Assembly (NCBI GenBank): GCA_949825025.1 | Contig: OX463778.1 | Coordinates: 5,347,142-5,411,141 of the forward strand | Source of the DNA: Siphlonurus alternatus | Lineage: Eukaryota; Arthropoda; Insecta; Ephemeroptera; Siphlonuridae | Direction: 5' to 3' | DNA length: 64,000 nt | Shown: piece by piece, positions 63,397-64,000 of the stretch | Layout: every line of letters begins with the position of its first letter | How positions within the stretch are numbered: the stretch's first letter is position 1 | Made by a program: the position numbers and the translations under genes | The notes under the pieces: model-generated | The model's database searches: none | What the model was told of the DNA's origin: nothing | What the model saw: only the letters and a program-made list of their open reading frames with translations

Positions 63397-64000
63397 GTAT
63401 GAAAAAGATCATATTTTAATTCGACTTAAAGCTCATTTTCATTAGTTTGAAAAAGAGCTCACTATATAGCTATTTTCGTAACCTTTCCTGGTCATATCTA
63501 AAAAACGACTCGAAATTAAACGAGTCTACGGGAGGCTGCAGCGAGGGCGCATGGCATATCCTGAATCGAATTAACTAATAGTTTGCTTATATTTTACATA
63601 CATGTGTGTGTTTATATATTTGTATACAGTAAAAAAATGGGAAAAATATTTCATCTGCACAACTGTGCTCTCTTCACACAAACACTTGCAGGTAAGGTAG
63701 GAGAAGGGGAGCGTCCCATCAACGCCACCAAATCTTTTATGTTAGAAAAAATAACTCCCTGAGCAATATGCAATGTCAATACATGAAACACAAAAGAGGG
63801 ATTTTACTCTTCAAATGCTTTTTAAAATGGATAATTTATAACAACTATTCATTTAAAGAAGGGTTTCTAGGACTTTTTTATCTTTTTTTTTCGTTAAAAT
63901 GTTAAAATATTCGCAACCATCGATACCTGAAATTTCCATTCTTTTTTTTTTTCTTAAGAATGACTATTATTGAAGTATTATTGAAAATGTTATTTGTTAG
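63397..64000. other. No gene recognised
   Basis: AT-rich, T-runs near 63880 and 63943. CACTTGCAGGTAAGG at about 63684 is a fortuitous acceptor and donor pair without an ORF that I can support. Confidence 0.4.

Noticed and set aside
1..64000. CRISPR array, bacterial operon or prophage
   Set aside because: Spliced animal genes, SINEs and LINEs show a eukaryotic nuclear genome. The tandem arrays have no spacer structure.

Overview
This is a nuclear genomic window from an animal with large, AT-rich, transposon-crowded introns, most likely an arthropod and probably an insect. The evidence is spliced genes with GT..AG introns, an ADAMTS-like extracellular-matrix gene with strikingly GC-rich exons, 5S-rRNA-derived SINEs with poly-A tails, LINE 3' ends, and dozens of short palindromic inverted-repeat elements (MITEs). 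The species cannot be named from the sequence alone. There is no prokaryotic operon, CRISPR array, rRNA locus or convincing stand-alone tRNA gene.

Layout. 1-5.3 kb: intergenic, with SINE, MITE and hAT-like debris. 5.34-5.71 kb: a GC-rich 5' region with a degenerate minisatellite, then a short exon encoding a start Met and a signal-peptide-like stretch, ending at a good splice donor. 5.7-25 kb: probably a long intron or introns, with many MITEs, a TE-poor stretch around 15-19.7 kb and no exon I can recognise. 25.0-31.7 kb: twelve consecutive exons on the + strand, joining in frame for 657 residues plus stop. They encode the end of an ADAMTS cysteine-rich domain, the spacer, a His/Pro-rich linker, six thrombospondin type-1 repeats (TSRs) and a C-terminal PLAC domain. 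There is no metalloprotease domain, so this is an ADAMTS-like protein with the plan of ADAMTSL4 / ADAMTSL6 (THSD4). 31.7-41.9 kb: intergenic, dominated by palindromic elements. 42.1 kb: a second + strand first coding exon (strong Kozak, signal peptide, splice donor) of an unidentified secreted protein whose later exons I do not see. 42.2-64 kb: intron or intergenic DNA full of MITEs, SINEs and LINE remnants.

The most unusual structure is in the ADAMTS-like gene, where three local tandem arrays sit exactly on or beside splice sites. One is a six-copy array of an exon 3' end together with its splice donor (25420-25923). One is a 48-bp array of a splice acceptor (31050-31196). The third is a minisatellite starting a few bases past a donor (27447-27680). 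In the first array every extra donor lies behind an in-frame stop, so the extra sites look like decoys.

Other notable signals are strong over-representation of the palindromes TGACGTCA (about 37 by eye) and TCACGTGA, clusters of TGACC/AGGTCA half-sites in the shortest introns, several clear element-within-element insertions that give relative ages, and two SINE types (5S-rRNA head and tRNA-like head) that share a body.
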